The position numbers and the translations under genes were made by a program. A DNA stretch of 64,000 nucleotides from contig CP137666.1 of NCBI GenBank assembly GCA_037976565.1, forward strand, positions 58,972,125 to 59,036,124, read 5' to 3'. Source of the stretch: Mesocentrotus franciscanus (lineage: Eukaryota > Echinodermata > Echinoidea > Camarodonta > Strongylocentrotidae). Shown piece by piece: positions 1-11,489 of the stretch. How positions within the stretch are numbered: position 1 is the stretch's first letter; each line of letters opens with the position of its first letter. Under the pieces are notes generated by a model, which did not search any database, was not told where the DNA came from, and saw only the letters and a list, made by a program, of their open reading frames with translations.

Positions 1-440
1 GAGTCAAATACTTGAGTCAACATGTGACAGATTGTGAGTGGAATTCCCACATTTCATAATATAATCATGGGGATTACCATCATTGTTATGATGATTACCT
101 GTACCAATGGAAAGAACACAGCATTTATCAGGATGGAAGTTCAGCACCCACTTTTCTGACCATGATACAAGACAAAGTAGATCACTTTGCAGTAAAACTG
201 CATCATTTTTACTTTGTACTAACTCCAGGGAGCTTTGCTGCCAAAAGCATCGGCCGTTGGAGCTCCAGAGCCTGCATAGGAAAACGATTCAAACAGCAGA
301 TTCAAACAGTTGGGGCACATTTTTTTTAATGTAATGAAGTTGTAATTACAATTTTGACTTGCAATGTTTTACAACTCCTCTGGGCATCCGGACAACCACT
401 TGAAAGTATAATTTGAAGAAGTCTTCAATGGGAAAAACCC
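1..440. other. Left flank of the duplicated segment, no gene seen
   Basis: No protein-coding gene is supported here. From about 244 onward the sequence is the left arm of a large imperfect inverted repeat whose other arm lies at about 1915-2205. The segment that recurs at 11490 begins at 441, so this flank has no counterpart beside the second copy. That makes 440/441 a real boundary of the duplicated block. Confidence 0.6.
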
Positions 441-2205
441 AATTCATCCCATGTTGTATATTGTCGATTCAACATGGCGAAGAGAAAGTACGCATGCGCG
501 GTAGCGGCGCAGCACTTACTGCTCTGGAGGCTCTGGAGCTCCGACGCCTTCGGCGGCGGAGCTCCCTGGAGTTTGTACTTGCTTAAATATCTTAAATATC
601 TTATCCTCAGACAGTTATTTCTGTCTAAATTTAAATCTAAATTAGTCCACGTCCCACGACTCATTAGATTTACATTTAGATCATTGGTGTAATGGTTTGT
701 TTAACCCGACTGCTAATAAAGCATGTGTATGCTTGTTAGTAAGCAACCGAGGGCCCGTTTCGAAACCAACGACAAGACAGTCATAACTTTATCTGCCAAC
801 TATGGAGATGTCTGTGATCTTCCTAAACTGTTTCACGAAGAGCTTACTAGCTAGACATCTCGTGAAATCGATACTATCGGCGAGAAAAGGAGCCAAAACA
901 TAGCCTTAGTCGCGATTCCACCGGATTAAAAAAAAAAGTAATTGTACGAAAACTGCAATTAATTAAATGAATTAGGAATAAAAAATATTGAAAGTAGTAC
1001 CAGGGAATAAGAGATGCAATATACCTTAAAATTTGTGTAGATTATACCATAGAATTACTTGTAAAATATAATTGTGACTATTTCATTTCATGACCAGTGA
1101 ATCAGTTTTGTTTTTTGAGATGGGTACTCCCCGGATATTTTTCATGTGATAGTTTATAAAAATACACCCTTATATCATTTTTAGTAAAAATACGATGTTA
1201 TGAAAGTTTTGTCCAATGTTTTAGGCTTCAGCACAATATCAAAATGACAAAATTTCAACATTCCAAATGTTAAAACACATGTTTTAAACTATTCAGTTTA
1301 CACATTTGAAGAAATTAATATGGGTCTGAAAACTAGAGAATACACTTCAAACTATGACTTGCCTGCCGTGGCAGATTACCCATCCTTTCAAGGATTTTAC
1401 AATGTGGAAATAAACACGTACCATCAGTTTAGTTAAGTGGAAAAAGCCTTAGATATAAATTACATGGCATATTTTCATAAGATTTTCAAATATAAAAACG
1501 ATAACTCCCTGTTTAAGTGAATGTATAGAAAGATCAAAGCTGGAGGATTTCTTGTCCTGTTTTGCCAGCCATAGTCTACCCAATAAATGACATGTGATGG
1601 CGCTGCCCATCGACTAAAAAGTTATGACAGATATATGACAGGGTCGGAAGCGTCATAACCACTTAGTCAGGATGTTGTCTTTGATCTTCGCAAAGAGGGC
1701 TTCATGAAACATGTAGCGGACAAGTAGCTTACTAACGCTGATTTAGTCAAGAAGTTAGACTTATGACGGTTTCGAAACGGGCCCCAGGGGACTGACAGCT
1801 TTAGGCCCTCTCCGAGAGACTTGGTAATGAGGATTAATGAATAATGCCTTAATAATGCCAACAGTACGACAATACACCTGACGGTGGCCTGTACTGCTAC
1901 TGAAGAAGAAAGGGCACTAGTGCATCGACTATGCGCATGCATACTTTCTCTTCACCATGTTGAATCGACAATACATGGATGAATCGTCGGTTTAGGACGA
2001 AGAATCACCCTTTTTTCTCATCGAAGACTTCTTCAAATTATAATTTCAAGGAGGTGGCACGATGCCCAGAGGAGTCGAAAAAACATTGCAAGTCAAAATT
2101 GTAATTACTACCTCTTCACATTTTGAGAAAATGTCGCCCGATCCGCTGTTTGAATCGTTTTCCTGCTCGCAGTCTGGAGCTCCGACGCCGGAGTTAAGTC
2201 TTACT
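244..2205. repeat. Large imperfect inverted repeat (foldback-type element)
   Basis: The reverse complement of about 1915-2205 aligns with about 244-535. Shared blocks include GTTGTAATTACAATTTTGAC-like, TATAATTTGAAGAAGTCTTC and TTGTCGATTCAACATGG sequences. The arms are about 280 bp, roughly 80-85% alike by eye, around a ~1.4 kb spacer. The spacer holds another terminal-inverted-repeat element (751-1784). Copy B has only the inner part of the left arm (from 11490) plus the right arm at about 12954-13244. No transposase gene is visible, so this looks like a non-autonomous foldback element. Confidence 0.65.
751..1784. mobile_element. Terminal-inverted-repeat element nested in the foldback
   Basis: The element begins GGGCCCGTTTCGAAACC at 751 and ends with the reverse complement GGTTTCGAAACGGGCCC at 1784, a 17 bp perfect terminal inverted repeat. 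A GTCATAA motif lies near each end at a different offset. No open frame of transposase size is present inside. The counterpart in copy B is about 11793-12823, where one G is lost from each terminal GGGCCC and an extra T sits in the left repeat. Confidence 0.6.
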
Positions 2206-3609
2206 GAGCCATCGGGTCTCCTCTACACTACACTCTACACGTAGAACTTTAGCTTACATTTAGCGCATGCGCAGAACGTTCATCCGATCTCGGCCTCTTT
2301 TTTTGTAATTTGGCACCTAGCCTAGCCGACATGGGCCCTTTAGATTGGCTATCGCTGGCTCCCATAGGCTCTATGTTATAAGATATTAGTGTGAGGAGAT
2401 AGCTTGCGATTTTCCGTTTTTACCGATACCAAAATTATGATATTTCAGTCAAACCCTCTATTTGTTACAATTTTGTCAGCATCCTTATTAAAAAGGTTAA
2501 GTATTTCACTTAAGTTTAAGTCTTACGTAACTATTTTTTAAGTTTGAACAATTCTCATTTTCGTCATATTTAAGGTACAAACTGGAAATTTATTCTGAAA
2601 CGTTTGTTGGTTTTTCTATTTTATGTGTGTGCAATTTCGTGTGCGTCAGTTATGTGTGAAGTGCGTCACCTGTTTAAAGCATGACATGTCAAAATCTGTG
2701 GTGACGTAATATTACGTATTGACTTTGTCTTTGCCATTGAACTTCAGTTGCGCTTAAGTTAAGTAGGCCCTCTCTCACTTAAATTCGAAGCCACTCAAGT
2801 GGATCGGCCAATGAGTGGGTGTAAACTCATTGCACAGCGCTCAATGCGCTAAGTTCTTCGTGCTCTAGCCTCTAGCCTATTGATGGACAGTTGCCAACAT
2901 TGGTTGTGAAGTATCGATTTATCAATACTTCTCGATTTACCAATAGTTCGCTAAGTTCTTCGTGCTCTAGCCTCTAGTCTAGGCCTAGATCTATCTTAAA
3001 GTTAAACTTAAAGTGCAGACTACATCATACATGATTTGTATTTTAATTTAAAGTAAACTTTAATTAAAGAAGTCCACGAAAACACATTATCAGTAAACAA
3101 CTCTTTTATCAAAGGTATCTCAAATCCACTACACTAAACTGAGTACTTAGTAGGCCTAGAACTAAATATTTTACACGTTCAACTTACCATACTTGCCCAT
3201 ACGCTCCTGAGCCCACGGGTTCCAATCGCACATACCGATTGGGGACTTCCCATATCGTTTTATTGAGTTCAATGTGATGGAAGTCCTCTGGCAGTGAATG
3301 AAAAGCAGACATTTTTATTGTGAAAAACTGAAATTTAAACGACACACCAGACCAGATATAAGCCCCAAAGAATCTACACCAGTAGAAATACCACTACAAG
3401 TGGTACAGAAATCGTATTTTTTGGCAGATTACTGTGTTTTCCTTCCTTTCTTTTGGCTCCGAGTCGTTGATCTACCTAGACTACCTCAGCTATAATTGCC
3501 CCAACAACTGAAGTTATCGATCAAAAATTCGTGAGACGTACGTGAGTGTTCAGCCGTGCGCGCGTGTGGAAAACCTGGGATTTCCCTTGCGTAGGTTCCG
3601 AGCCATAAT
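2206..3609. other. AT-rich non-coding stretch with a short direct repeat
   Basis: No credible gene is seen. A ~28 bp direct repeat (CTAAGTTCTTCGTGCTCTAG plus CCTCTAG) occurs at about 2848 and 2950. Short open frames here (for example 2062-2244 and 3298-3495) show no recognisable domain or splice context. The same stretch recurs in copy B at about 13245-14645. Confidence 0.5.
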
Positions 3610-4400
3610 TATATCCATGCCAATGTGAACATTTTTTTTTTCCAGACAAAACGGAATGCCTTTTAGAAAGTGCGATCAACTGTTTAAAACCTTAGAAATT
3701 AAGATTTCTATCACATTTATAAGCTCTGTTAACAAGAAATATATACATAAACAAGATTACAAGAATGCAATTGATATAATTTTCATTGAAATAAACTGGA
3801 ATTTTCCAGGGCCCCGTATTACAAAGAGTTGATATCAATCGTAACTTATTTGCGATTGATATCAATCGCAACCATGTACATAAGAGATAGGAGAATGCAA
3901 ACTTGCGATTGATTGGAGGACTTACGATTGATTTGGATCAATCGTAACTCTTTGTAAGACAGGGCCCAGGTATATGTAATTTTACTGACATGAACACTGC
4001 TTGGATGCATGTTCATGGAATTTCTGATATATATGCCCTTGAGACTGTGAGATCAACCATTTCAAATCATTCAAGCAAATATTTTCTTGCCCATTTGCGA
4101 AGATTTTGAAAGAATTGATAATGCATTTTTAAACTTGTTGAGAAGATAAACTGGAATTTTCCACGTAGGTCTATACTATGTATCTTTTTCTGACCGTCAT
4201 CTTACTTGCTATTGGGTGGATGTTCATACAAATTTTCTCATATACGCCTTTAAAAATGTCCCATGTCAGCTCCACCTTTTTAAATCAGGCAGGTAAAAGT
4301 TTATTTCTCAAGTTTAGTATAGATTATTTGTGAAAAACTAATACATTTTTGCACTTAAGTTGTATACTTTTCAATAGAATGGACTGGAATTTTCCAGGTA
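3610..4400. repeat. Three diverged ~200-230 bp tandem units
   Basis: The motif AAACTGGAATTTTCCA or its close variant occurs at about 3795, 4148 and 4383 as the end of successive units. Preceding blocks are also similar (TGTTCAT..AATTT.CT.ATATA...C, then an AAACTTGTTGAGAA-like stretch). A 159 bp palindromic element (3809-3967) sits directly after the first unit. The counterpart in copy B is about 14646-15437. Function unknown; it could be the terminal part of a larger repeat. Confidence 0.5.
3809..3967. mobile_element. Palindromic MITE with GGGCCC termini
   Basis: The left end GGGCCCCGTATTACAAAGAG mirrors the right end CTCTTTGTAAGACAGGGCCC. The interior is rich in the ATCAATCGTAA/TTACGATTGAT motif in both orientations, so almost the whole 159 bp can fold back on itself. 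No coding capacity. The identical element in copy B is 14845-15003. Confidence 0.75.
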
Positions 4401-5040
4401 CATCTTTTAGCACTGAGCTTATAGTCAATAATCATTGGCATCCCAGGTATCATGATGACAGATGCGTGATTTTTTTCCCTCCGGGCCCCTAACCAAAAAG
4501 TGGGGGACGCATTTTCGCCCCCCCCAAAAAAAAAAAAAAAAGCAGTAAAGGAGTAAAGATAATTTGTATTTTTAACCAAAAAGAACATAAAAATAATAAA
4601 ACCTGAATTGAATCACATACAAATTATATTCCATTCAAAGAAAAGGAAAATTAAAAAAGGAATTAAGTATGCCTCCTATATTTATCAATAGAGGCTATTA
4701 CAATAGCGATACGCGCATTTCGTGGAAACGTGGGGGGGTATTTCTAATTCGATATCAGTGATTTTAAAAAATTGTTGAAATGGCATGATTTTCCGGTATT
4801 TTTTCTCAAATTTTTTGTAAGTCATACTTTTTTATGCGTTTGATGGAAAATTAGAAATTCCCAAATTAACAGTCGGGCGAAAAATATGCTTATTTAGAAG
4901 CCTTCATGTCAGGGCCTGCAGAACGGCGGGGCTCGGGGGCTCGAGCCCCCTCACTTTTCAAAAGTAGTTAAAGAGAGAAAGAAAGAAACGGAAAGAAAGC
5001 TAAAAATAAATGACCACAAAATTAATGAGGTATCAAAATA
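4401..5040. other. Non-coding stretch with poly-A/poly-C tracts
   Basis: No gene is seen. It contains a C/A homopolymer run at about 4518-4541 and a short GC-rich hairpin at about 4928-4957 (GGGGCTCGGGGGCTCGAGCC). This leads into the GC-rich VNTR that starts at 5041. Confidence 0.4.
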
Positions 5041-5383
5041 TGCTCATCTGACCGTAATTAAATGCCTAAAACCTTTGAGCTTCCGGAGGCTCTGCCCCCT
5101 GGACCCCACTAAGGGCCCAAAGGCGGGCCCCTGGATGCTCATCTAACCGTAATTAAATACCTAAAATCTATGAGCTTCCGGGGGCTCTGCCCCCTGGACC
5201 CCACTAAGGGCCCTAAGGCAGGCCCCTGGATGCTCATCTGACCGTAATTAAATACCTAAAACCCCTGAGCTTCCGGGGGCTCTGCCCCCTGGACCCTACC
5301 AAGGGCCCTATAAGGCGGGCCCCTGGATGCTCATCTGACCGTAATTAAATATCTAAAACCCCTGAGCTTCCGGGGGCTCTGCC
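5041..5383. repeat. VNTR, ~95 bp unit, four copies (copy A)
   Basis: Units start TGCTCATCTGACCGTAATTA at 5041, 5136, 5231 and 5328 (95-97 bp spacing; the last unit is partial). Each contains a CTTCCGGGGGCTCTGCCCCC hairpin block. Copy B has only three units, so the array length differs between the two otherwise near-identical copies. Confidence 0.9.
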
Positions 5384-6890
5384 AATTTACGCTCGCTACG
5401 CTCTACCTAATCGTTGATACTCCACTTTGAAAAACGTCCCGCGGGGCCTGCATGTAACATGTAAGAGTGGTAGTGATGCAGATTCTTCTCCCCCCCTAAC
5501 TTTTTTGCTCATTACGCCACTGCCCTTGGAAGGTGAGCCCCCTGGAAGTTCCCCCCCCCCCAATCCCAAACTGCTTCCGAATATCAGAAATAAATAAATA
5601 AAAAACAGATGATAGGTTCTTGTATCCTTTACTGTTCTTGTTAACAATGTCTGAATCTTTTATCATCATAAGTGAAAGCAACACATATATATTTCAAACG
5701 TACATTAACAAAATAAAGGAAAGGAAAGGGACAAGTTATCGAAGTTGGGAGAGCATTGTTGTTTAAACGGCCGTTTCAAATACAAATAAACCTTAAAAGG
5801 GCAGTTTGTGAAACTTAAGTTGTTATTTTGTGTGGGAATTTATGGATTATGGCATCATAGATGATTATTACAATGAAGTATAAAGGGAACCTTGAATAAA
5901 AAACATAAATGCAAGCGGAGCCCAGTTTATAAGGGACACTTCAACATCAAAATACCGGACCTGTCCTCAGCACAATTAATTATTTGAAGAATCGCATCCT
6001 GAATAAGATGAGCATGTAAAGCAATAGGGGCACTTACCGTTTCCAAAGCGGGCATGTGTTTCAATTCATGAGTTTTAGCAGATGAATATGGCAAGTTACG
6101 CATTTTTTAGTAGGTGTACAAAGTGCCCCATTTTCACCTCTGATAATTACCCTTTGCAATTTGACACGTGCTCCTTTTCTTTCTAATAAGACGTGTCCTA
6201 TTTTCCTCTCATCATATTAAACGCGCCCCTAATTTCAAGCGACTATATATAAGAGCAATTTCCCCCAAAGCTCGCTCGCTACGCTCGCTCGCATTTATAG
6301 ATGATATAATTATGTTACTTATCGGGTCTTTTCAGTCTTCCATTATGAGAATGTGTTTATAAGGGCCCATCAGGATTGGGTTTTTTCCTCTCAGTTTAAG
6401 ATGTAATTTTTCGCACTGCGACCCGTCACAAATCTTAAAATTTTGCCTCGCTCGCATGTGAATTTTCAGATCATCACACCCAACTGCAAAGTATGATGCA
6501 TAAGAGAAATAAGAGAAACAAATATTGAAATCATCCCTGATAATATAATCACAATGTAGGGGTAGGCCTATATACCAATGTCTAAAGATTGGTATATTTT
6601 CGCTTTGAGATTTCCCTTTGGCGAAATGGGGCACTCAGTATCAGAAGTAAAACTGTGCAGCTATATAGTGCACTGAGCCAGTATTTGAAATGGGCTCGCT
6701 TACTCCCTGCCCCGCCCCTTGGAATGACTATTTACCAATAGGTCTGTGCATGGAGCCAAGAAGGCTTATACGGTTATATTAGATCGAATCGTCTAGACCC
6801 TGCATGAGATCAAGGGCGAAAAAAAGCCTGAAGTTAATAAATAGTCTCACTACAGCCTATAGCATGGGTAGTTATAATCTCCAGATTCAC
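5384..6890. other. Repeat-rich upstream region of SUMF1 copy A
   Basis: No gene is supported. At 5507-5520 the sequence TTACGCCACTGCCC resembles, in reverse, the CAGTGGCG start of the hAT-like elements seen elsewhere. At 6270-6293 there is a CTCGCTCGCTACGCTCGCTC simple-repeat-like block, and GGGGCAC motifs flank it at about 6028 and 6627. This suggests a decayed mobile element between them. Confidence 0.4.
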
Positions 6891-7294
6891 TTCCTAGCAC
6901 TAGTACGTGTCACATCAGATTAAACCTTCTCTCGATCTCCTGTACGCCCCCGCCCCTAAAACAAATATATCTAAAAGATACCATAGAATGTTCACGCACA
7001 CTACAACTCGATAATTTGTTTGCTACATTTCCTCACTTGTGAGGTTACAGTTCTGTGGGCTATGATCACAAGACACGCAATATGGGTAATACGTGTGTAT
7101 AATTCGATGTGTATATAATGCATGCGCTAACTGTATATGGGCTAGGCACGCCCATTGCATTGCATACATTGCATTTGTAGCTGTGTATCCTCTCAGACTC
7201 GACTAATTCGGCGTAGTGCAGGTGCTAGTAGTAGTAATTCCCTGACCCTGTAGCTGTATCTCTAGTTCTTGCACTATCTTTTGTTTGAGCCGCG
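6891..7294 (+). promoter_or_regulatory. Probable 5' flank/5' UTR of SUMF1 (copy A)
   Basis: This is the sequence immediately before the SUMF1 start codon. A TATATAA string at 7112-7118, about 180 bp upstream of the ATG, could be a TATA box, but no transcript data support it. The equivalent region before the complete gene is about 17831-18234. Confidence 0.3.
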
Positions 7295-8122
7295 ATGAAG
7301 TACACACGGGGTATCTTTGTTTTGCTTTTAGCCCTAGTGGTTATTCAGGGCAGTGCAGAAAATGAAGATATTAATCAAAATATATCTCCGACGCAGTCAC
7401 AAACCACCGCAACCACTGAGGAGGAGTTGGCCGAAGCTCGGGGCAAAGAGATAGACAGTGATCCGACGAGCGAAGGAGGAGGCTGCGGCTGCGGGTCGTC
7501 TGCTCTGAACAGGAACCATGATCATGATGAAGATACCCTTGCCTTGGAAGAAAATTCACATGATCATGTCCAAGAAGAAGCTTCCTTGAAATACTCAAGG
7601 GAGGCGAATGATCCAATAAACCATTCTGAAGCAAATGTTGCTGCCTTTCCAAGAACAAATCAAATGAATTTTATTGAAGGAGGAACATTTCAAATGGGGA
7701 CGGATAAGGCCAAGATCTATCTGGATGGTGAAAGTCCATCTCGATTGGTGACCCTTGATCCCTACTATTTTGATGTGTATGAAGTCAGCAATTCTGAGTT
7801 TGAGTTGTTTGTCAACACAACCGGTTATACAACAGAGGTAAACATTGAACTCATCAAATCAGAAGTTTTGTAGCGTCATCCATTTCGTTGCAAAAACAAA
7901 AGGAATACATTTTGAAAGCAATTAATAAATTATGTAAATTCTTATTAGACTTTAAATTGTACAAATATATTTCTTAAGTTAAGGGGAATATGTATATGGC
8001 GGTAATTTATGTTTAACCTTGACAACTATGCAATTGGCATTTGAATGTTTAACCAAAGTACCAGAGACTAGGTCTATGCTTGCTGACCAATTATGGACAC
8101 ATATATAGACTATATAGGGATT

Positions 8123-8296
8123 CGGGCTAACTCAGACCAGGGGACAACTCGCCCAGCTGCAAAAATTGTCATTTTTTGTCATTTGACCCTAACTCTAACC
8201 CTAAATTTAACCCTAACCCTAAACCTAACCCTAAACCTGCAAAAACTGACCATTTTTGCAGCTGGGCCGAGATGTCCCCTGGTCCGAGTTAGCCCG
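8123..8296. mobile_element. Inverted-repeat MITE with telomere-like CCCTAA core
   Basis: Left end CGGGCTAACTCAGACCAGGG and right end CCTGGTCCGAGTTAGCCCG are inverted repeats, continuing inward as CAGCTGCAAAAA/TTTTTGCAGCTG. The arms are about 55 bp. The core is a run of degenerate CCCTAA units (CCCTAACTCTAACCCTAAAT and on). It sits in SUMF1 intron 1 and has no coding capacity. The same element in copy B is 19063-19237. Confidence 0.75.
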
Positions 8297-8622
8297 ACTA
8301 CATATTATAGACACGTCACTCTTGTCAAAGGTCTAATTCTAATTGCAACTGCATGCATGAGGGACTGCTTGTCTATAGCCGGAAATGGTGGTTGGTGCAG
8401 TATAGACGAGACAAGACAAAGAATACAAACAAGAAGATGCTAAAGAGGGAAGAATTGTTGATCCGACATTGGTTCATGCAACATGATAATGCAATGATTT
8501 ATTACCTGCATGTACTACATGAATGTGATTGCTGAATGTGGTTGAAACTTTGTGGTTGTGTTCTAGACTTCTAGCCTTAAATGTTAAATGTTCTTGAGGA
8601 GACATCAGTTATTCTAGCCTTT

Positions 8623-8688
8623 AGGGCTTGGTGATTACTTGAATATTACATTGATATCACCATCATATTTCATAAATCACCAAGCCCT
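8623..8688. repeat. Short foldback hairpin in SUMF1 intron 1
   Basis: AGGGCTTGGTGATT at 8623-8636 is perfectly inverted as AATCACCAAGCCCT at 8675-8688, giving a 14 bp stem with a ~38 base loop. The copy B counterpart is 19565-19630. It could be a tiny MITE. No RNA-gene features were recognised. Confidence 0.6.
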
Positions 8689-10318
8689 TAAAGGTACTAT
8701 GTCCCATTTGCAGGTAAAAAAAAATGAAAAGGTTAAATAACTTAAATTCCAACGGCATTTGAAAGACAATACTTATTTAGAACAATTCACCACTGATAGG
8801 AATGACAGAATGACCCAAATCTCCATTTCTCTTAATAATGTTAATGGGATAGTAAACCTATCTTATATGGGGGTGCATGAAAGAACATGTTATCCCTGAT
8901 ATGGTCGAGATGGGCATGAAGAAAATATATATCTTTAGATCAAAATGGAATTTAATGAGATTTCTTGCATTCAACAAAGGATAAAATGTGAAGGGGTGAC
9001 ACCATATTGAGAGACCGCATTGCCAATTTGACTCACAGATTTGAAGTATTATGCATTTATGAAGTTATGGATTTAAACAATCTATTATAACTCTCTTATT
9101 TATTGTCAGATTTTTCTCAAACCTTCACTGATCTGTTTTCTCATTTTTCTCCTTGTATTAAAACAACTTATTATCAGGATGGACTTATGTAGTCATCTTA
9201 CTGGAAAAAGTGCAGTTAACAGATTTAGAGATAATGGTGTAGATCTAGTGATTTCATATAATTTTCAAATATATTAGATCTAGCTGGGTTTTTTTTTCTT
9301 TCTCCAGATTTAGTTTACATTGTTATACAATATTTCAGTTCTCGTTTTTCTATAGCAATATAGTAGTATTTATGTCTCATTATTTTTTGTATTTACAGGC
9401 TGAGAAATTTGGAGATTCTTTTGTCCTAGAAGCAAGGATAAGTGAAGAAGTTAAGAAGGATATTTCTGAAGTAGTAAGTGCAGTTTGGTCTCCGTGTTAA
9501 AGGCCTTTGAGCATTCTGATTACAGTTACTCTATTCTGAATGGATTAAAACAAACTTACACACCAATGTTAATGTTTCTTTTGATAGCATGCAGTCAAAA
9601 TAATTATTTGTCCCCTAAATATCACTAAACAGATCATGTTTTGTATATTTAACCTGTGTAAAATATAGATCTACTAGGACTTAAACTGTGAGTTTATGAG
9701 TTGTTTTGCTAAAACATTCACTAAACTAACATAACATTGAGAAGAAAATGGTATGCAGCATGAGCCATCAGCTAACTCTGCTTGGCTCATGAGATATCAT
9801 ATATAGACATGAAATTAGTAGGCCTACTGTTATGGCAAATGAGTATAATGTATCTTGCATATTATTATTTCTACAAATAATTAAATGAAAGCTCATATTT
9901 TATCTGTTAATAATGTTTTTTATTTATTCTTTGTTTGTAATTTGTGTTTTCTTCATACCTTGATTGACAGGTTGCTGCAGCACCCTGGTGGCTCCCAGTC
10001 AAAGGAGCTGAATGGAGACATCCTGAAGGGCTGGACTCTAGTATTTCTTCAAGGTAAGAAAGATGCCTTGGTGGTAAACTGTAAGGACTTATAACCCAGC
10101 CTCATTGCAAGACTAACCCCCAAATTGACTGAATACCGATGAAATACTAGCCATATACATATAGGGCTCAAGAATGTTTTGTTAGGTCTGTCTGTTGCTG
10201 TTGTCATTGTTGTGACTGGTGTATTATTTGATCCTGAAGATTTGATCTGCTGTGATGGATGTTACCAGAGGCTATATTTTGTTTTTGAAATGTTAATCCT
10301 GCATTTATGGATCCACTC

Positions 10319-10788
10319 TTAAAGAGCAAGTCCACTCCAATAATAACTTACTTTTAATAGAAGCCGAAAATTCAGACAAACCACTCAAAAAAAGTTTGAG
10401 CAAAATCGGATAACTAATAAGAAAGTTATGAATTTTTAATGACATGAAAAACTTTGAAAATCATGAGACAAATTGGCAACTCACTCATGAGTCTGTGACC
10501 TCATTGCCTGACTATCCACTAATTGTTGTCTTTATATTGCTAATATAAATTTCTCATTGCCTCACACCAGCATCCAAGTTATATTGATAGTAGGCCTACA
10601 GGTAATATGTTTTTGTGTGGATGCACTAATATAGAGTAATTCTTTTTATTCTGTTAAATCATGAAAAATGTGAATTTTAATAAACTATTTATATGAAAAT
10701 TAATAATTATGAATATACAGTATTCCAAAAAAAGTATCAATTTGTCAAATTTCATAAAAGATTGTGAAATGTCATGCATGCAATCATA
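10319..10788. mobile_element. TTAA-flanked inverted-repeat element, truncated by gap
   Basis: The left terminus TTAAAGAGCAAGTCCACTCC starts at 10319 and runs into the N gap. The complete version, with its right terminus, is at 21259-22012 beside copy B. Confidence 0.75.
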
Positions 10789-11288
10789 NNNNNNNNNNNN
10801 NNNNNNNNNNNNNNNNNNNNNNNNNNNNNNNNNNNNNNNNNNNNNNNNNNNNNNNNNNNNNNNNNNNNNNNNNNNNNNNNNNNNNNNNNNNNNNNNNNNN
10901 NNNNNNNNNNNNNNNNNNNNNNNNNNNNNNNNNNNNNNNNNNNNNNNNNNNNNNNNNNNNNNNNNNNNNNNNNNNNNNNNNNNNNNNNNNNNNNNNNNNN
11001 NNNNNNNNNNNNNNNNNNNNNNNNNNNNNNNNNNNNNNNNNNNNNNNNNNNNNNNNNNNNNNNNNNNNNNNNNNNNNNNNNNNNNNNNNNNNNNNNNNNN
11101 NNNNNNNNNNNNNNNNNNNNNNNNNNNNNNNNNNNNNNNNNNNNNNNNNNNNNNNNNNNNNNNNNNNNNNNNNNNNNNNNNNNNNNNNNNNNNNNNNNNN
11201 NNNNNNNNNNNNNNNNNNNNNNNNNNNNNNNNNNNNNNNNNNNNNNNNNNNNNNNNNNNNNNNNNNNNNNNNNNNNNNNNNNNNNNNN
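10789..11288. other. 500-N assembly gap
   Basis: Exactly 500 undetermined bases. The round number suggests a placeholder scaffold gap, not a measured distance. Open frames drawn across it are meaningless. Confidence 0.99.
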
Positions 11289-11489
11289 AGCGTCTTTAAT
11301 GTATTATGTTACAGGGTCAGCTAATCACAAGGCTTGTTCCTTTCTTGCTGTCCCTCTCATACTTAATCCAATGTATACTTTGTTATTAATTTTTCTTGTG
11401 AATTTTACCCTTTGTATCATGTTGATTTATGTGTTTTCTGGATTTTTATGAGCAAATAAATTGAAATTGAAAAAATAAAATTGAAATTG
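11289..11489 (+). mobile_element. 3' end of a CR1/L2-like non-LTR retroelement
   Basis: The stretch ends in AAATAAATTGAAATTGAAAA followed by a second TTGAAATTGA repeat. An AATAAA signal running into a short-period tail is typical of CR1/L2-type 3' ends. It is joined directly to copy B at 11490 and is absent at the matching position beside copy A (441). The family assignment is tentative. Confidence 0.45.

Larger units (their letters stand above)
7295..10053 (+). pseudogene. SUMF1 exons 1-3, partial duplicate (copy A)
   Basis: Three coding exons are present: 7295-7837, 9399-9473 and 9971-10053, with GT donors and AG acceptors. They encode the signal peptide, the Cys-Gly-Cys-Gly N-terminal extension, and the first part of the formylglycine-generating enzyme domain through the [15 protein letters not shown] segment. 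The exons match exons 1-3 of the complete gene at 18235. The gene is then cut: the sequence reaches the 500-N gap at 10789, and no exons 4-8 follow before the second copy begins. It lacks the catalytic cysteine pair, so it cannot encode an active enzyme as assembled. It may be an assembly duplicate rather than a true pseudogene. I see no stop codon or frameshift in these exons. Confidence 0.85.
441..10788. repeat. Copy A of a 10.3 kb near-identical direct duplication
   Basis: Bases 441-10788 recur in the same order and orientation at 11490-21728. The differences I could see by eye are mostly one- or two-base homopolymer indels, a few substitutions (for example near 1631, 6546 and 10262) and one missing ~95 bp VNTR unit in copy B. 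Copy A stops exactly at a 500-N gap and contains only SUMF1 exons 1-3. Its right end lies inside a TTAA-flanked element that copy B carries whole. It could be a scaffolded redundant contig or a very recent tandem duplication. The sequence alone does not decide. Confidence 0.95.

Noticed and set aside
7371..7658. Antisense open frame within SUMF1 exon 1 (also at 18311-18598)
   Set aside because: It is a shadow of the well-supported SUMF1 coding exon and has no domain of its own.
10709..11451. Long open frames across the gap
   Set aside because: They consist almost entirely of undetermined bases, so they have no coding meaning.
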